DNA of 64,000 bases, from assembly GCF_910594005.1 (NCBI RefSeq), contig NC_057817.1, positions 31,349,001 through 31,413,000 of the forward strand, read 5' to 3'. Under the pieces are notes generated by a model. It was not told where the DNA came from. It did no database searches and worked only from the letters and a program-made list of their open reading frames with translations. The DNA comes from Cervus elaphus (taxonomy: Eukaryota > Chordata > Mammalia > Artiodactyla > Cervidae). This document shows, piece by piece, positions 10,766 to 22,879 of this stretch. The translations under genes were made by a program, and so were the position numbers. Every line of letters starts with the position of its first letter. Within the stretch, counting starts at the first letter, position 1.

Positions 10766-13368
10766 AAAAAAATTACAGGCCAATATCACTGATGAACATG
10801 ATGCAAAAATCCTTAACAAAATTCTAGCAAACAGAATCCAACAACATATTAAAAAAATCATACACCATGACCAAGTGGGCTTTATCCCAGGAATGCAAGG
10901 ATTCTTTAATATCTGCAAATCAATCAATGTAATACACCACATTAACAAATTGAAAGATAAAAACCATATGATTATCTCAATAGATGCAGAGAAAGCCTTT
11001 GACAAAATTCAACACTCATTTATGATTAAAACTCTCCAGAAAGCAGGAATAGAAGGAACATACCTCAACATAATAAAAGCTATATATGACAAACCCACAG
11101 CAAGCATCACCCTCAGTGGTGAAAAATTGAAAGCATTTCCCCTGAAATCAGGAACAAGACAAAGGTGCCCACTCTCACCACTACTATTCAACATAGTGTT
11201 GGAAGTTCTGGCCACAGCAATCAGAGCAGAAAAAGAAGTAAAAGGAATCCAGATAGGAAAAGAAGAAGTGAAACTCTCGCTGTTTGCAGATGACATGATC
11301 CTCTACATAGAAAACCCTAAAGACTCTACCAGAAAATTACTAGAGCTAATCAATGAATATAGTAAAGTTGCAGGATATAAAATTAACACACAAAAATCCC
11401 TTGCATTCCTATACACTAACAATGAAAAAACAGAAAGAGAAATTAAGGAAACAATACCATTCACCATTGCAACAAAAAGAATAAAATACTTAGGAGTATA
11501 TCTACCTAAAGAAACAAAAGACCTATACATAGAAAACTATAAAACACTGATGAAAGAAATCAAAAAGGACACAAACAGATGGAGAAACATACCGTGTTCA
11601 TGGATTGGAAGAATCAATATTGTCAAAATGGCTATTCTACCCAAAGCAATCTGTAGATTCAATGCAATCCCTATCAAGCTACCAATGGTATTTTTCACAG
11701 AACTAGAACAAATAATTTCACAATTTGTATGGAAATACAAAAAACCTCGAATAGCCAAAGTAATCTTGAGAAAGAAGAATGGAACTGGAGGAATCAACCT
11801 GCCTGACTTCAGACTCTACTACAAAGCCACAGTCATCAAGACAGTATGGTACTGGCACAAAGACAGAAATATAGATCAATGGAACAGAATAGAAAGCCCA
11901 GAGATAAATCCACGAACCTACGGACACCTTATCTTTGACAAAGGAGGCAAGGATATACAATGGAAAAAAGACAACCTCTTTAACAAGTGGTGCTGGGAAA
12001 ACTGGTCAACCACTTGTAAAAGAATGAAACTAGAACACTTTCTAACACCATACACAAAAATAAACTCAAAATGGATTAAAGATCTAAATGTAAGACCAGA
12101 AACTATAAAACTCCTAGAGGAGAACATAGGCAAAACACTCTCCGACATAAACCACAGCAAGATCCTCTATGACCCACCTCCCAGAATATTGGAAATAAAA
12201 GCAAAAATAAACAAATGGGACCTAATGAAACTTAAAAGCTTTTGCACAACAAAGGAAACTATAAGTAAGGTGAAAAGACAGCCCTCAGATTGGGAGAAAA
12301 TAATAGCAAATGAAGAAACAGACAAAGGATTAATCTCAAAAATATACAAGCAACTCCTGCAGCTCAATTCCAGAAAAATAAATGACCCAATCAAAAAATG
12401 GGCCAAAGAACTAAACAGACATTGCTCCAAAGAAGACATACAGATGGCTAACAAACACATGAAAAGATGCTCAACATCACTCATTATCAGAGAAATGCAA
12501 ATCAAAACCACAGTGAGGTACCATTACACGCCAGTCAGGATGGCTGCTATCCAAAAGTCTACAAGCAGTAAATGCTGGAGAGGGTGTGGAGAAAAGGGAA
12601 CCCTCTTACACTGTTGGTGGGAATGCAAGCTAGTACAGCCACTATGGAAAACAGTGTGGAGATTTCTTAAAAAACTGGAAATAGAACTGCCATATGACCC
12701 AGCAATCCCACTTCTGGGCATACACACTGAGGAAACCAGATCTGAAAGAGACACGTGCACCCCAATGTTCATCGCAGCACTGTTTATAATAGCCAGGACA
12801 TGGAAGCAACCTAGATGCCCATCAGCAGATGAATAGTTAAGGAAGCTGTGGTACATATACACCATGGAATATTACTCAGCCATTAAAAAGAATTCATTTG
12901 AACCAGTTCTAATGAGATGGATGAAACTGGAGCCCCTTATACAGAGTGAAGTAAGCCAGAAAGATAAAGAACATTACAGCATACTAACACATATATATGG
13001 AATTTAGAAAGAAGGTAATGATAACCCTATATGCAAAACAAAAAAAGAGACACAGAAGTACAGAACAGACTTTTGAACTCTGTGGGAGAAGGTGAGGGTG
13101 GGATGTTTCGAAAGAACAGCATGTATGTTATCTATGGTGAAACAGATCACCAGCCCAGGTGGGATGCATGAGACAAGTGCTTGGGCCTGGTGCACTGGGA
13201 AGACCCAGAGGAATCGGGTGGAGAGGGAGGTGGGAGGGGGGATCGGGATGGGGAATACGTGTAACTCTATGACTGATTCATATCAATGTATGACAAAACC
13301 CACTGAAATGTTGTGAAGTAATTAGCCTCCAACTAATAAAAAAAAATTTAAAAAAAAGAAAAAGAAAT
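10766..13368 (+). mobile_element. 5'-truncated ruminant L1 with long ORF2 portion
   Basis: An open frame to 12836 covers most of the reverse transcriptase domain through the C-terminus of L1 ORF2. Visible are HDQVGFIPGMQG, IISIDAEKAFDKIQH, RQRCPLSPLLFN and the catalytic FADD motif in SLFADDMILY (about 11279-11308), followed by the zinc-knuckle-like C-terminal region (CWRGCGEKGTLLHCWWEC). The endonuclease, ORF1 and 5' UTR are missing, so it is dead on arrival. One base is missing near 10800 relative to the usual NYRPISLMN..DAKIL reading. Codon 12834-12836 is TAG where L1 normally has Trp; after it the frame continues for 57 codons to the expected stop at 13005-13007. The 3' UTR then runs to an A-rich tail at 13338-13368. 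Confidence 0.95.
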
Positions 13369-16322
13369 CAGACCAATAAGGTATACTGTGAAAGTTTCAA
13401 GGAGCCATCCTTCAAAGAGTGCTGTTTGTTTCTTGCCGTTTTCCACATCTTGCATCTTTCTCCTTATTGTGGCTAGACTGCGTTTATAATGCAGGAGCTG
13501 GAATACCCATGTTGTCCCATGACTTTGGGAATGGAGGTCTTTCATATAAGGGCAAATACAAACTGCTTGGAAGCTAAAGATTTGAGGCAATAAAGTCATC
13601 ATACCCACCCTGAACTGCTACCTCTGGACTTTTATATGACTAAAATAAAATTCTGTATTGTTTAAGCTGTTATCATTTCAGCCTCAGATACTTGTGAATA
13701 AATTTTATCCTAAGGAATATAGAATTTGACTCCAGAAAGTGGAGTGCTCCATGTAACAAAACTTAAGTGTCATAGGTTTGGCACAAGCAGTCAAGCAACA
13801 GGCAGTAAAGATTTAGAGACTGCAGAGTAGAAAGTACAGCACCCTAGTTAAGCTATAGTAAATTATCTGATCAAAGTTTCACCCATGACAGCTTGAAAGG
13901 CAGCCCACATGCCACCTGATGACGTAACATTAGAGGAAAAGATAGTAAAAATATAAGATATTGGTGGATGCTGACTGCCCATTTCTGAAAAGCCCTGTGA
14001 GAAATGAGTTCTGGCCAAAACTCCTGCCTCCAAGCAGATGTGAAAGGAAATATAGTTTATCAAGTTAGTTTCTGCCTATAGTTCATCTATATTAATTGAG
14101 AGTTCTATAATTTAGAGTCTTGCAGGAGTGGAATGTTGTAGCTGAAACTGATACAGCGATAAGCATTGGTTTTGATGCAAAAGCCATAATAGGAGATAAG
14201 ACTAAATTCCTTCCAAACAAAAAGACAAAGACCTATTGGCAAAGCAAGGTTTGAGTGTTATTTTCTCATGTAAGCCCATTGATTAAGATATCTCCAAGGT
14301 AGCCCAACTAATAAAAGTGCAAGGAGATGATGCAGAGCATGCTTGCTAAATAAAATTAAGATAACAGGGTCTTCAGACTTAAAAATCAAGCCTATTGAAG
14401 ATTTAGAGCTATGATTACCTATGTACCCAGGGACTAGCATGCCTTACAAAAACCAGTGTTAGATCAATCTCTAAAGAAAATTCCAGGTGTTGAAGCAACA
14501 GGTACCAATAAAAAGCAGGTAGTGAAAGCTACACAGCTGCTCAGGAGGACATTCTCTCCAGTGCGCATCTCACATGTGGCTGTTCAGGATAATGGACAGG
14601 GAATATTCCTGAGGGCAGAGCCAGAGCTGGAGGTGGTGGATTCAGGAGATCCTACTGAAGAGGAGAACGAGGGCCATCATGCGTGCTACAAGCAACTTAC
14701 GTCACTGCCAAGCCAGCAGTCTTCACAGCTTCTGAGCAGTTTTGAAAACCGTGACTGCTGCTATTTGTTGGAGAAATCCATACTGTTTTCCTGTGGAATA
14801 TCTACATTCTAGATTTAGCCAATTTGATTTATTGTTGTCATTTACCTTGTCCCGTCCCATACTTTGTCTTAAGACTTCAGTCCTTTCTTAAAATCTTCAT
14901 AAGTGGATTTGTGAACTTCATGTTGCATTCTATCAAGGGAAAAATGATGTTGGCTATTCTACTTATTTTGATGACAGGCTTGATCAGTTGGTTCAGGTGA
15001 TTATAATCATATCTCTTAATTGTAAGTCTTCTTTTACTTAGATATTTACTTATATATTTATATACTTATGACCACTCCCTGAGCAGTTATTTTATTAGAA
15101 GTTCCAAAATGGTAATTTTCTAATTTTATTACTTTTCTGCATTTATTAGCTGGACTTCATCTGAAAAAAAAGTAAGTTCTCGTATCCATTGGGGTTTCTT
15201 TGACTACCCTGAGATGTAATTCATAGCAGAAGTCATGACAACTACTTTATTTCTTTCCTTTTAATTATAAACTTTCAGTGCAACCTCCATTGCTGTCCAA
15301 TGGGCTTCTTCTTTCTATCCTTTTATCAGTTCATTAATTGAATGATTGTGCATTGTCATTAAATCATGTATTTTAGTATATTCAATCTGTCTTAATTTCA
15401 GTCATTACTTTTCATTAGAAAACTCAATTCTTGGATAGTGGGCTGGTTGATGTGACCTTCTGATGACATAATAGGCTTTGATGCCTTTTTTACATTCTGG
15501 CACAAAGAAATCCCAGATTTATTATGTGTACTCCCTGTCCTGAACCTGTAATTAGTTATTTTTCTAAGGAATCCTGATTCTTTTTATCATATTTGGAAAC
15601 CAAACTCAGAATACCATAAGTGATTACTACTACTGTTCTTTACTTGTAGGCTTTTTCAATGGACAGAGCCTTTTAAAGCCAAAAAAAAAAAAAAAGTTCA
15701 TAAATATTTCAAACCCAAATTCAAGATTGCAGAAACTCTAATTTTATATTGTCTCACTTTGCTCTTGTGCTGAAATATGTATTCCTAACAATATTAGCAT
15801 GATATTTATTTCATCTTTCAAACATAAATCTAATAGTTTAAAAAAGCAGTACCAGTATTATTACTAAAAGAAGACTACTGAATGAAATCTCTCTCACTGA
15901 GGCAGCCCGGTCAAAATCCCATAGTCTAAGGTCAGTTGAAAGAATTCTTTTCTATTGTGGTCATATCACTACTTTGATATACAGCAAGGATCATGTGTTT
16001 TAGATTGTTTTTAACTTCAGGATTTTTAATCTTTTATTTTGTAAAACTCAGAAGTTTTACTCAGAAATCAATACTATATAACAAAGTACATTCAATGCGT
16101 ATCACTCTCATCTCTGTTTCCTCCACCCTGGTTGTTTTCTCCATCTTCCTATATATAATTAGTTTTATTTGATACTTCTAATGTTTTTTGAAAGTTAAAC
16201 AAATGATGTGTATTGTATGCACATGGGTGTGTGCTTGCTACTCAGAAGTTAGCACACTATTTAGACCACCCTGCGTTTTGCTTTGACTTAACAATATATA
16301 TATATATATGAGGAGAGATCTT
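13369..16322. other. Intergenic with unresolved old repeats
   Basis: No supported gene. 13610-13720 (atgactaaaataaaattctg, tgtttaagctgttatcattt) has the look of a decayed LTR 3' part. A 118-codon frame at 14456-14812 starts inside apparent non-coding sequence and shows no recognisable domain, signal peptide or membrane segment, so I do not call it. A (TA)n patch occurs at 16293-16308. Confidence 0.35.
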
Positions 16323-16447
16323 CCCAGAAACTGGGAAGATTTCCATAAGAATCAGAATTGTGCTGGCCCTATTAACTACAATGGGGTTCCCTTGTGGCTC
16401 AGCTGGTAAAGAATCTGCCCGCAACGTGGGAGACCTGGGTTCAATCC
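16323..16447 (+). repeat. Left arm of 125-bp inverted repeat
   Basis: This arm pairs with 16926-17050 read in reverse: 117 of 125 positions match by my count. It contains about 58 bp of ordinary sequence (cccagaaactggg, agaattgtgctggccctatt) followed by a Bov-tA SINE head truncated at 16447. The repeat therefore extends beyond the SINE, so two independent SINE insertions cannot explain it. Confidence 0.9.
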
Positions 16448-16795
16448 ACAGTGTATATATACTGGATATCACTGCACAGTAATGCACAGAGATCTTTCCC
16501 ATTCCTTTCTGCAGCTTAAAAGTACTCCATCCTGTGAGTGTCCAATCTCTACTCATGGGTATTTGTGCTATTATGAATGATGTCACATTGAATACTTTTA
16601 CACAGATGTACATAGTCCATAGGTAAATACCTTGAACATTTCTTCCCACTTTACTAAAGTGACATGGAGACATTTATCCAGGTAATCATATGCAGTAAAT
16701 TATGAAAACCTCTTGACATCTATTTAATATTAGTCCTTTAGATAACAATAATTCTGTGGCATCAGAAATTATCATTGCTGTTCTTGTATTTCATA

Positions 16796-16990
16796 GTGAA
16801 ATGAAAGTCACTCAGTCGTGTCCGACTCTTTGTGATCCCATGGACTATACTGTCCATGGAATTCTCCAGGCCAGAATACTGGAGTGGGTAGCCTTTCCCT
16901 TCTCCAGGGGATCTTCCCAACCCAGGGATCAAACCCAGGTCTCCCGCATTGCAGGCAGATTCTTTACCAGCTGAGCCACAAGGGAACCCC
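16796..16990 (-). mobile_element. Bov-tA SINE
   Basis: Reverse-strand SINE: cactcagtcgtgtccgactc at the tail side, then accagctgagccacaaggga at the head side. Same head variant (cttgtggctcagctggtaaa) as the copies at 16383 and 57502. Confidence 0.92.
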
Positions 16991-17050
16991 ATTGTATTTA
17001 ATAGGGCCAGCACAATTTTGATTCTTATGGATATCTTCCCAGTTTCTGGG
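16926..17050 (-). repeat. Right arm of 125-bp inverted repeat
   Basis: Reverse complement of 16323-16447 with 8 mismatches and no gaps by my count. The 478 bases between the arms hold the rest of the antisense SINE and unrelated sequence. Confidence 0.9.
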
Positions 17051-17054
17051 TGCA

Positions 17055-18429
17055 ATTTGACCAGGTATCTTTAACAACTGGAAACTTCTCCCCTACTGGT
17101 TCCCCAGTCTATGAGGTTGGGTAAGAATAGGAGCTGTCACAGGAGCTTATTGAAGCTTATGTTTTGCTTATACACTATACCACAATCATCTATTTCTTGC
17201 ACAATAAGATACTAATTTTAAAAAAGTTACCTCACTTGATTAATATTAATGCTGATTAACATTAAATCCAATTGACTTTCTCATACACATGAGAAGATAA
17301 TCTGGAGATTAGCTGTGAGTCTAGTTTCAGATCGCAAGTTAATTCTCTGGGTCCACATGGCCTCTATGTCCCTGAGGGAAATTCTGGCTTTCTTCACGGG
17401 TTCCAAATTCCCTTCTCCCACCACGCCTCTCTTCAGTTCCCAGCAGACTAGCAGGAAAGCTCATCTAGGAATTCAAGTTGATTGCTTCAGTCCACAAGTT
17501 GCAAAGATCACACATGAGAAAATCCCATATGACTTTTTAAAAGTTCAAGCTTCTTAGCAAGTGAGTCTAGACTTTTGCTTTTAGCTCAATAATCCGTATT
17601 CCTACGAATGTACATTATTGAGTCAGGAACCCAGAGGTTCCTTAGTTCAACCTAAACCAACTGCTCTTTTGATTGGCTGACATCAGAATCCTTTGTTCAG
17701 GTAATGCTATCAGCAACATATTTATAGTCATTGAGGAAAAGGTGTGAACTAATGATCTTGTACTTACTTACTACCCAGATCAAGCTTGAGACACTATGAG
17801 AGAAATTAATACAACCTGTCAAAAACTCGAAATTTTCAAGATATTTTTCCTGTCTTTTCTTCAAAACCAGGATAGGCTAAGAGCACAAGTAAGATTCTGA
17901 ACACTTTCTCTACCAGTGATGTGCTTTTTGAAGATTGTGCTAATGTATTTCTTTTTTCTCTCCCTTTCACTCAGCAGCCTAAAAAGAAAACTATGTCTAC
18001 TCCCAGAGTTGGGAAGTTACAGTACATCTTTTCCTAAAGAATATCACTTGTTCCCTGATCTCTTCACCTATTGACTCAAAGCTCCAGGATAATTTCCACC
18101 AGGAGAAGCCAAGAGCATGAAAACGTTCTACTGAATCCTCTGATGCTCTTTCCCCTCCTAACCTACTCTTTAAGGTACTTCCCTCTTCCCTTCACTCCCT
18201 TCCTATCTTCTTGCTTCGTAAGAGACTTAGCTTCCCTTTGAAGCCTCTCAGCTCCTCACTGCTCTCCTGTCTAAACACTGTTCCAGGTCTATGGACAGAT
18301 CTTCTGCAAACAACTTCATATTATCTCTTCCCTAAGATGCTTTGATCTCCCCCTCTTCAGTATCCTTCTTCCTCTTTCTGGTATGCATCAATAATTACAG
18401 TATGTCAGAAATCTTGTTTCCAGTTCTTT
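17055..18429. other. Intergenic, nothing recognised
   Basis: No gene or nameable repeat; short open frames here lack any family resemblance. Confidence 0.35.
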
Positions 18430-18625
18430 ATGTATAAACTAATTCGATCCTTCCAAATGTAAGATATATATTACTTCCCCCAAGTTTGCTCAATTCACAT
18501 GTGAAAAACTTATGATTTAAAATACCAAGCAGTATCACAAAAGTTAAACAGATAGTAAATGACACAACTGGGTTATACCAGATGTGTCTGTCTCTAAACT
18601 GCAGGATGTTGGCAACATTCCAGTC
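18430..18625 (-). mobile_element. Possible MIR SINE remnant
   Basis: gtgaaaaacttatgatttaa, cagatagtaaatgacacaac and gatgtgtctgtctctaaact in order resemble a decayed MIR read in reverse. Confidence 0.4.
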
Positions 18626-19392
18626 CACTTAGTGAACTTCAGGTATAAAGTCTATGTTTTATCTTGAAGAAGCTGAGAGCAACCCAGATAAGGATATGGT
18701 AGAATATTAGGAGCACATTTCCCATTCTTCATGCCTTCAACTGTCTCTTTATCAACTGTAGTCTTATGAGTTTTGGGGAGCTGCTTTATCTGCAATTCAA
18801 ATAACCTTCAGATGGTCCAGCCCTGAGACCAGTGGGGCAAGATCAAGGCAAAGTCTAAGTATAATTATAAAATAGGTTATGCCTATCTCTAATACCTGCT
18901 TAGCTCTGGTTTTAGGTGTTTTCCTTCATATCAGGTGCCTCTTCATAAACCTAGGACTTTAAGCTCTTTATGGATCAGGCTTATCTTCCCACATCGATAA
19001 TACACTGAACCACTCTCTCCTTTTGCTCCTTACTCATTCATATACTTATTAATGTTCTCTGATAATATCTCCTGATCAACATGAGATAAAGTCATGTTTC
19101 ATTCTGTAATGATCAGCCCTTAGCTGTTTTTCCTTTGGATAGGATCCAGTGAACTATATCTGGCCGCAAAACTGCTATGTCATGCTTTCCAAAGTGTTGA
19201 CATCTTATGTTTAGAAACAACAGAAGAAAGAAATCACTAACAGTGACACTTTAAAGATCAGCCACGATAATATGGTTTGTTTTTATTATTTTACATATTT
19301 ATGTTGAGAGTATCTACAAATCTTCTTCTAAAAAGAAATCTGATGTTCTACTTCTGCAGAAGTCAAGCCCCCTGGACAGAAACTCTTCTTCC
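18626..19392. other. Intergenic, nothing recognised
   Basis: No supported gene or repeat. Confidence 0.35.
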
Positions 19393-19492
19393 TGTCTCGT
19401 GTGTGCAAATACACTATGTGTGTATACACTATTGTACACTATGTGTATACACTATTGTACACTATGTGTCTCATGTGTGCAAATACACTATG
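19393..19492. repeat. Short tandem array with A-B-B-A layout
   Basis: A 26-base unit at 19393-19418 recurs at 19467-19492 with one mismatch. Between them a 23-base unit occurs twice in tandem without change (19421-19443 and 19444-19466). The units share the ending acactatg. Confidence 0.85.
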
Positions 19493-21790
19493 CAAGCTTA
19501 GCCCGTCTTTCGCCTTGTTGTAGGGGTAAACTTTTCTCCATAATTCATAGAATCTTTTGGAGCCAATAAGTAAGGATATATGTGGAGGTTTGAGATATAA
19601 AAGGGTTTTTTCTTTGTATTGCCCTGAAATCGTGTCAGAGAGGCACAGCGGTCCCAACCCATCCACACTCTTAATAATGTGAGCTTTTTACCAGACATAA
19701 AGGATTTCATATTTCAGTCCTATACTAGCTGCTTTGCCTGTATCCTCTGGACATAGTGTAATGATCTGCACACCACGAGCCCAAGTGGACACTGTGACTA
19801 GATCTAAATTAATGAGCATAATATAAAAATTTCAACCATTATTTTTATAATATATTTCTCAAATAACCAGAAATAAATAAGCATATATTGGAAGAATAAT
19901 ATACATAATTCATCATTCCTTATTGCCAGCATATTTCAGTACAAATATTAATTTTCAGTAGAAAATTGAACTTCCGCATTGTGCTCTAATATAGGATTCT
20001 CAACACCAACTATACAAGTTGAGTAATTTTCCCCAGGTGTGAATAATTTGTCACTGGATCTCAAATTGATTGAGATTGATGCCACCACCTGGTGCTACTG
20101 GTTATTTAGACAGGTAATTGAACATAGTGACCGAGTGCTTGGTTAGCAGTCAAGGGAAGAGAAACCCTAATTCCCTCAATCAGCTGAATATAATTGTCTT
20201 GAGTTAGAAGGAAAGGCCAGCGTGGGCTAGACTTGGACAGCATTACAGAATAGTTACCCAGAGTCTGAGGTTACAAGTCAGGGATGTCAGAACAAAGCAG
20301 AACCATGGGCAGGTCTTGGAGTGTGACATGAGGCTGGGTTGGCATGTAGACTTTCCATGCTGGCTGAGACATTGACAATGCAGAGCCTGGTTATAAAACT
20401 ATTAAAAGGAGTTTAAGCTGGGCACAGACTATCCAACCAGGTATTACTCTGTTGCAGGAAACAGCTTCTCTTTTCAAATATATAGCCATTTCTTCCAACA
20501 GTCAACTGGGTTTATAATTCATCTGGTTACCTTAAACGGAAATGTTTTTTCCAGTAAATTTGATTTAAATATAAAAGTAATCATTAAAGAAAATGGAGTA
20601 GAATTAAAAAAATAAAACAAAAAATAATAAAGCAGGAAAACAGTCCTTACCCGCTAGCTCAGCACCCTAGACTTTGTCCTCTACTGTGCCAGAGACTGAA
20701 CCTTTTACCTCATCTTAGCTACCGACTCTCACAATAACACCCATCACTTTTCATCAGAAGTACTTATACCTACAAAATCTGAATTTCAAGCATCCCTCTA
20801 ATAATTGTCTCCAAATCTTACAATTTGTTTACTCTAGTGTTCCAACGTAAGCAGTTTTTCGATCCCAAGCCAATGACTTTACAGCTTTTGCCCTAGCCAT
20901 ACTCCTTGGCTTGGCCCCCCTTTTAATCCCCTACACAGCCTTGCTTCTGTGATTCATTCACTTGCTAGCATGCTTCTTCCTTACATCTTTTTGTCTTTAT
21001 CATACATATGGCTGTACAAACAAAACAAAACTCCATTTAAAACCAAATATGTATCTGCTCCACACATGGTGCTTAAGCAGCTAAATATTACTGAGACAAC
21101 CACATGCTTGTTCAGATTGGTCCCAGCATCTCAAATGGGAAAATACATCACCAGTTAACCCCACTGTATTTCCTTCATAAATTAGTCTCGGGTATTTGGT
21201 GTACCTGAGTTTTGTGTTCTTGGTTCATCTAAATCTTTCACTACCACCTCACTAAAAACACACAACACACATGCATAGATAGACAGGCAAATTCTATTCA
21301 TGATCTCATCTCATAATTCTACAAAACTTTGCAACAGTCAGAAAGTCTCTCATTTCATCCATAAAATCCTCCAAGCTAGCTCCCTCGGTGCCCACTCACT
21401 CTACCTTCCCTCCTGTTTACAAATGATAAAGTGCCTGTCTTCCTAATTATGGAGAAAACTCTACCTGTCCTGCCTGGATCTCATTCCTTTTCCCTTTTTA
21501 AATGACTACCATTTTGCTGTTTATGTCTTGCTCTGCTGCATCAAAAATTCCCTCTCTATTCCCATTGACTATACAAAATGTTCTTTATATTAATACCCAT
21601 CTTAAAGAAACTTCAAGAGATGTAAGACAAGGGTCCACACATTTACCTAGGGATTTGATCGAGGGATGGTGGATTGCCATCCAGCAGTATCAAAGTTATC
21701 ATGATGATTGGCAAGTTAGCTTAGGAATATGTGATCATGGTTTCCAGTACAATTGTGAAATGATGTAAATGAACAAGAGGGCTAAGGCAG
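19493..21790. other. Upstream region of OR-B, nothing firm
   Basis: No gene supported. 20420-20475 and 21399-21445 resemble, weakly, parts of the OR-A upstream region (2540-2590 and 3011-3066), consistent with an old tandem duplication that included flanks. Confidence 0.4.
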
Positions 21791-21791
21791 T

Positions 21792-22793
21792 GTGGTAACT
21801 GGGAGGCACAAAGGGAGTTTTAATGTCTTTCTTTCTTGGATTCTTAGGGTAAATCTTATCGCTGTGGGAAACCACAGCATATTCAGTGAGTTTATCCTCC
21901 TCGGTTTTTCTGCTGACCCTCAGACCCAGATTCTCCTCTTCACATTGTTTCTGGTGATTTACCTCCTGACCTTGATGGGGAACCTGGTGATGCTGCTGGT
22001 TATCAGAGTTGATCCCCACCTCCACACACCCATGTACTTCTTTTTGGGACAGCTCTCCTTTCTGGATCTCTGCCATTCATCCGTCACAGTCCCCAAGATG
22101 CTGGAAAATCTACTTTCTGAAAGTAAAACCATCTTTGTAGAGAGCTGCCTGGCTCAGGCCTTCCTTGTGTTTACCACCGGGGGCACTGAGGCCTGTCTGC
22201 TGGCTGTGATGGCCTATGACCGCTACGTAGCCATCAGCTCCCCTCTGCTTTACGGCCAGGTGATGAACAGCCAGCTCTGTGTTGGGCTGGTGTGGGGCTC
22301 CTGGGGCCTGGCCTTTGTGGATGCTCTCATCAACATCCTCCTGGCTGTCGATTTAGACTATTGTGAGGACCAAACTATTCCCCACTTCAGCTGTGAGCTG
22401 TCCTCCCTCTTCCCTCTGTCTTGCTCTGATACCTCCACCAATTTCACGCTCCTGCTCTGCTCTTCATTCTTACATTTCTTTGGAACCTTCGTCTTCATCT
22501 TCTTCTCTTATACCTGTATTGTCTCCACCATCTTGAGCATCAGCTCCACCTCAGGCAGAAGTAAAGCCTTCTCTACCTGCTCCTCCCACCTCACTACTGT
22601 GATTTTGTTTTATGGCTCAGGTTTCCTCAGCTATCTGTTGCCAGCCTCAGGTTCTGCCCTGGAGATGATCGTCTCCTTGCAATACAGCGTGATCACTCCC
22701 ATGCTGAATCCTCTCATTTATAGCCTGCAGAACAAGGAGGTGAAGGCAGCTGTGAGAAGAATGTTAAGAAGATATGGTAGCTTTTTCATATAG
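21792..22793 (+). CDS. Olfactory receptor, OR8S1-like (OR-B), start codon lost?
   Basis: Seven-transmembrane odorant receptor. The receptor body (21858-22793, 311 codons plus stop) is intact and collinear with OR-A: NHS glycosylation site, TM1 GN, PMYFFL, MAYDRY, KAFSTCSSHL and NPLIY are all present. The codon that aligns with the OR-A start and with the usual OR8S1-type start is ATC at 21858-21860, not ATG. The only in-frame ATG giving a full receptor is 21792, which adds 22 residues but lies before the predicted splice acceptor at 21847. I give 21792 as the start for that reason only; the gene needs intron retention, a downstream promoter or non-AUG initiation to make protein, otherwise it is a pseudogene. 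From 22048 to 22751 it is about 98.7% identical to OR-A, suggesting gene conversion. The C-terminal tail (RRMLRRYGSFFI) is again its own. Confidence 0.8.
   Translation: MVTGRHKGSFNVFLSWILRVNLIAVGNHSIFSEFILLGFSADPQTQILLFTLFLVIYLLTLMGNLVMLLVIRVDPHLHTPMYFFLGQLSFLDLCHSSVTVPKMLENLLSESKTIFVESCLAQAFLVFTTGGTEACLLAVMAYDRYVAISSPLLYGQVMNSQLCVGLVWGSWGLAFVDALINILLAVDLDYCEDQTIPHFSCELSSLFPLSCSDTSTNFTLLLCSSFLHFFGTFVFIFFSYTCIVSTILSISSTSGRSKAFSTCSSHLTTVILFYGSGFLSYLLPASGSALEMIVSLQYSVITPMLNPLIYSLQNKEVKAAVRRMLRRYGSFFI
21827..21847 (+). other. Probable 3' splice site before OR-B coding exon
   Basis: A pyrimidine-rich tract (ctttctttcttggattcttag) ends in AG at 21846-21847. It aligns with the acceptor of OR-A: both are preceded by ggtaactg about 50 bases upstream. 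Use of this site would remove the only in-frame upstream ATG (21792) from the mRNA. Confidence 0.6.
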
Positions 22794-22879
22794 AGAACCA
22801 GAGAAACAGGACCATGGAGAAGCTAAACTATTCTTTAACAAGATATATAATTGGAAATTAAGGGTGTTTTTTCAGTATA

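Noticed and set aside
10718..12865. Series of minus-strand open frames opposite the L1
   Set aside because: They are antisense shadows of L1 ORF2 on the plus strand.
14456..14812. 118-codon open frame
   Set aside because: No domain, membrane segment or family resemblance, and it lies in sequence that looks like decayed repeat; length is within chance for this window.
16383..16447. Bov-tA heads as tRNA-Glu genes
   Set aside because: The SINE heads derive from tRNA but lack an intact cloverleaf, and are followed by BovB-derived SINE body where complete.
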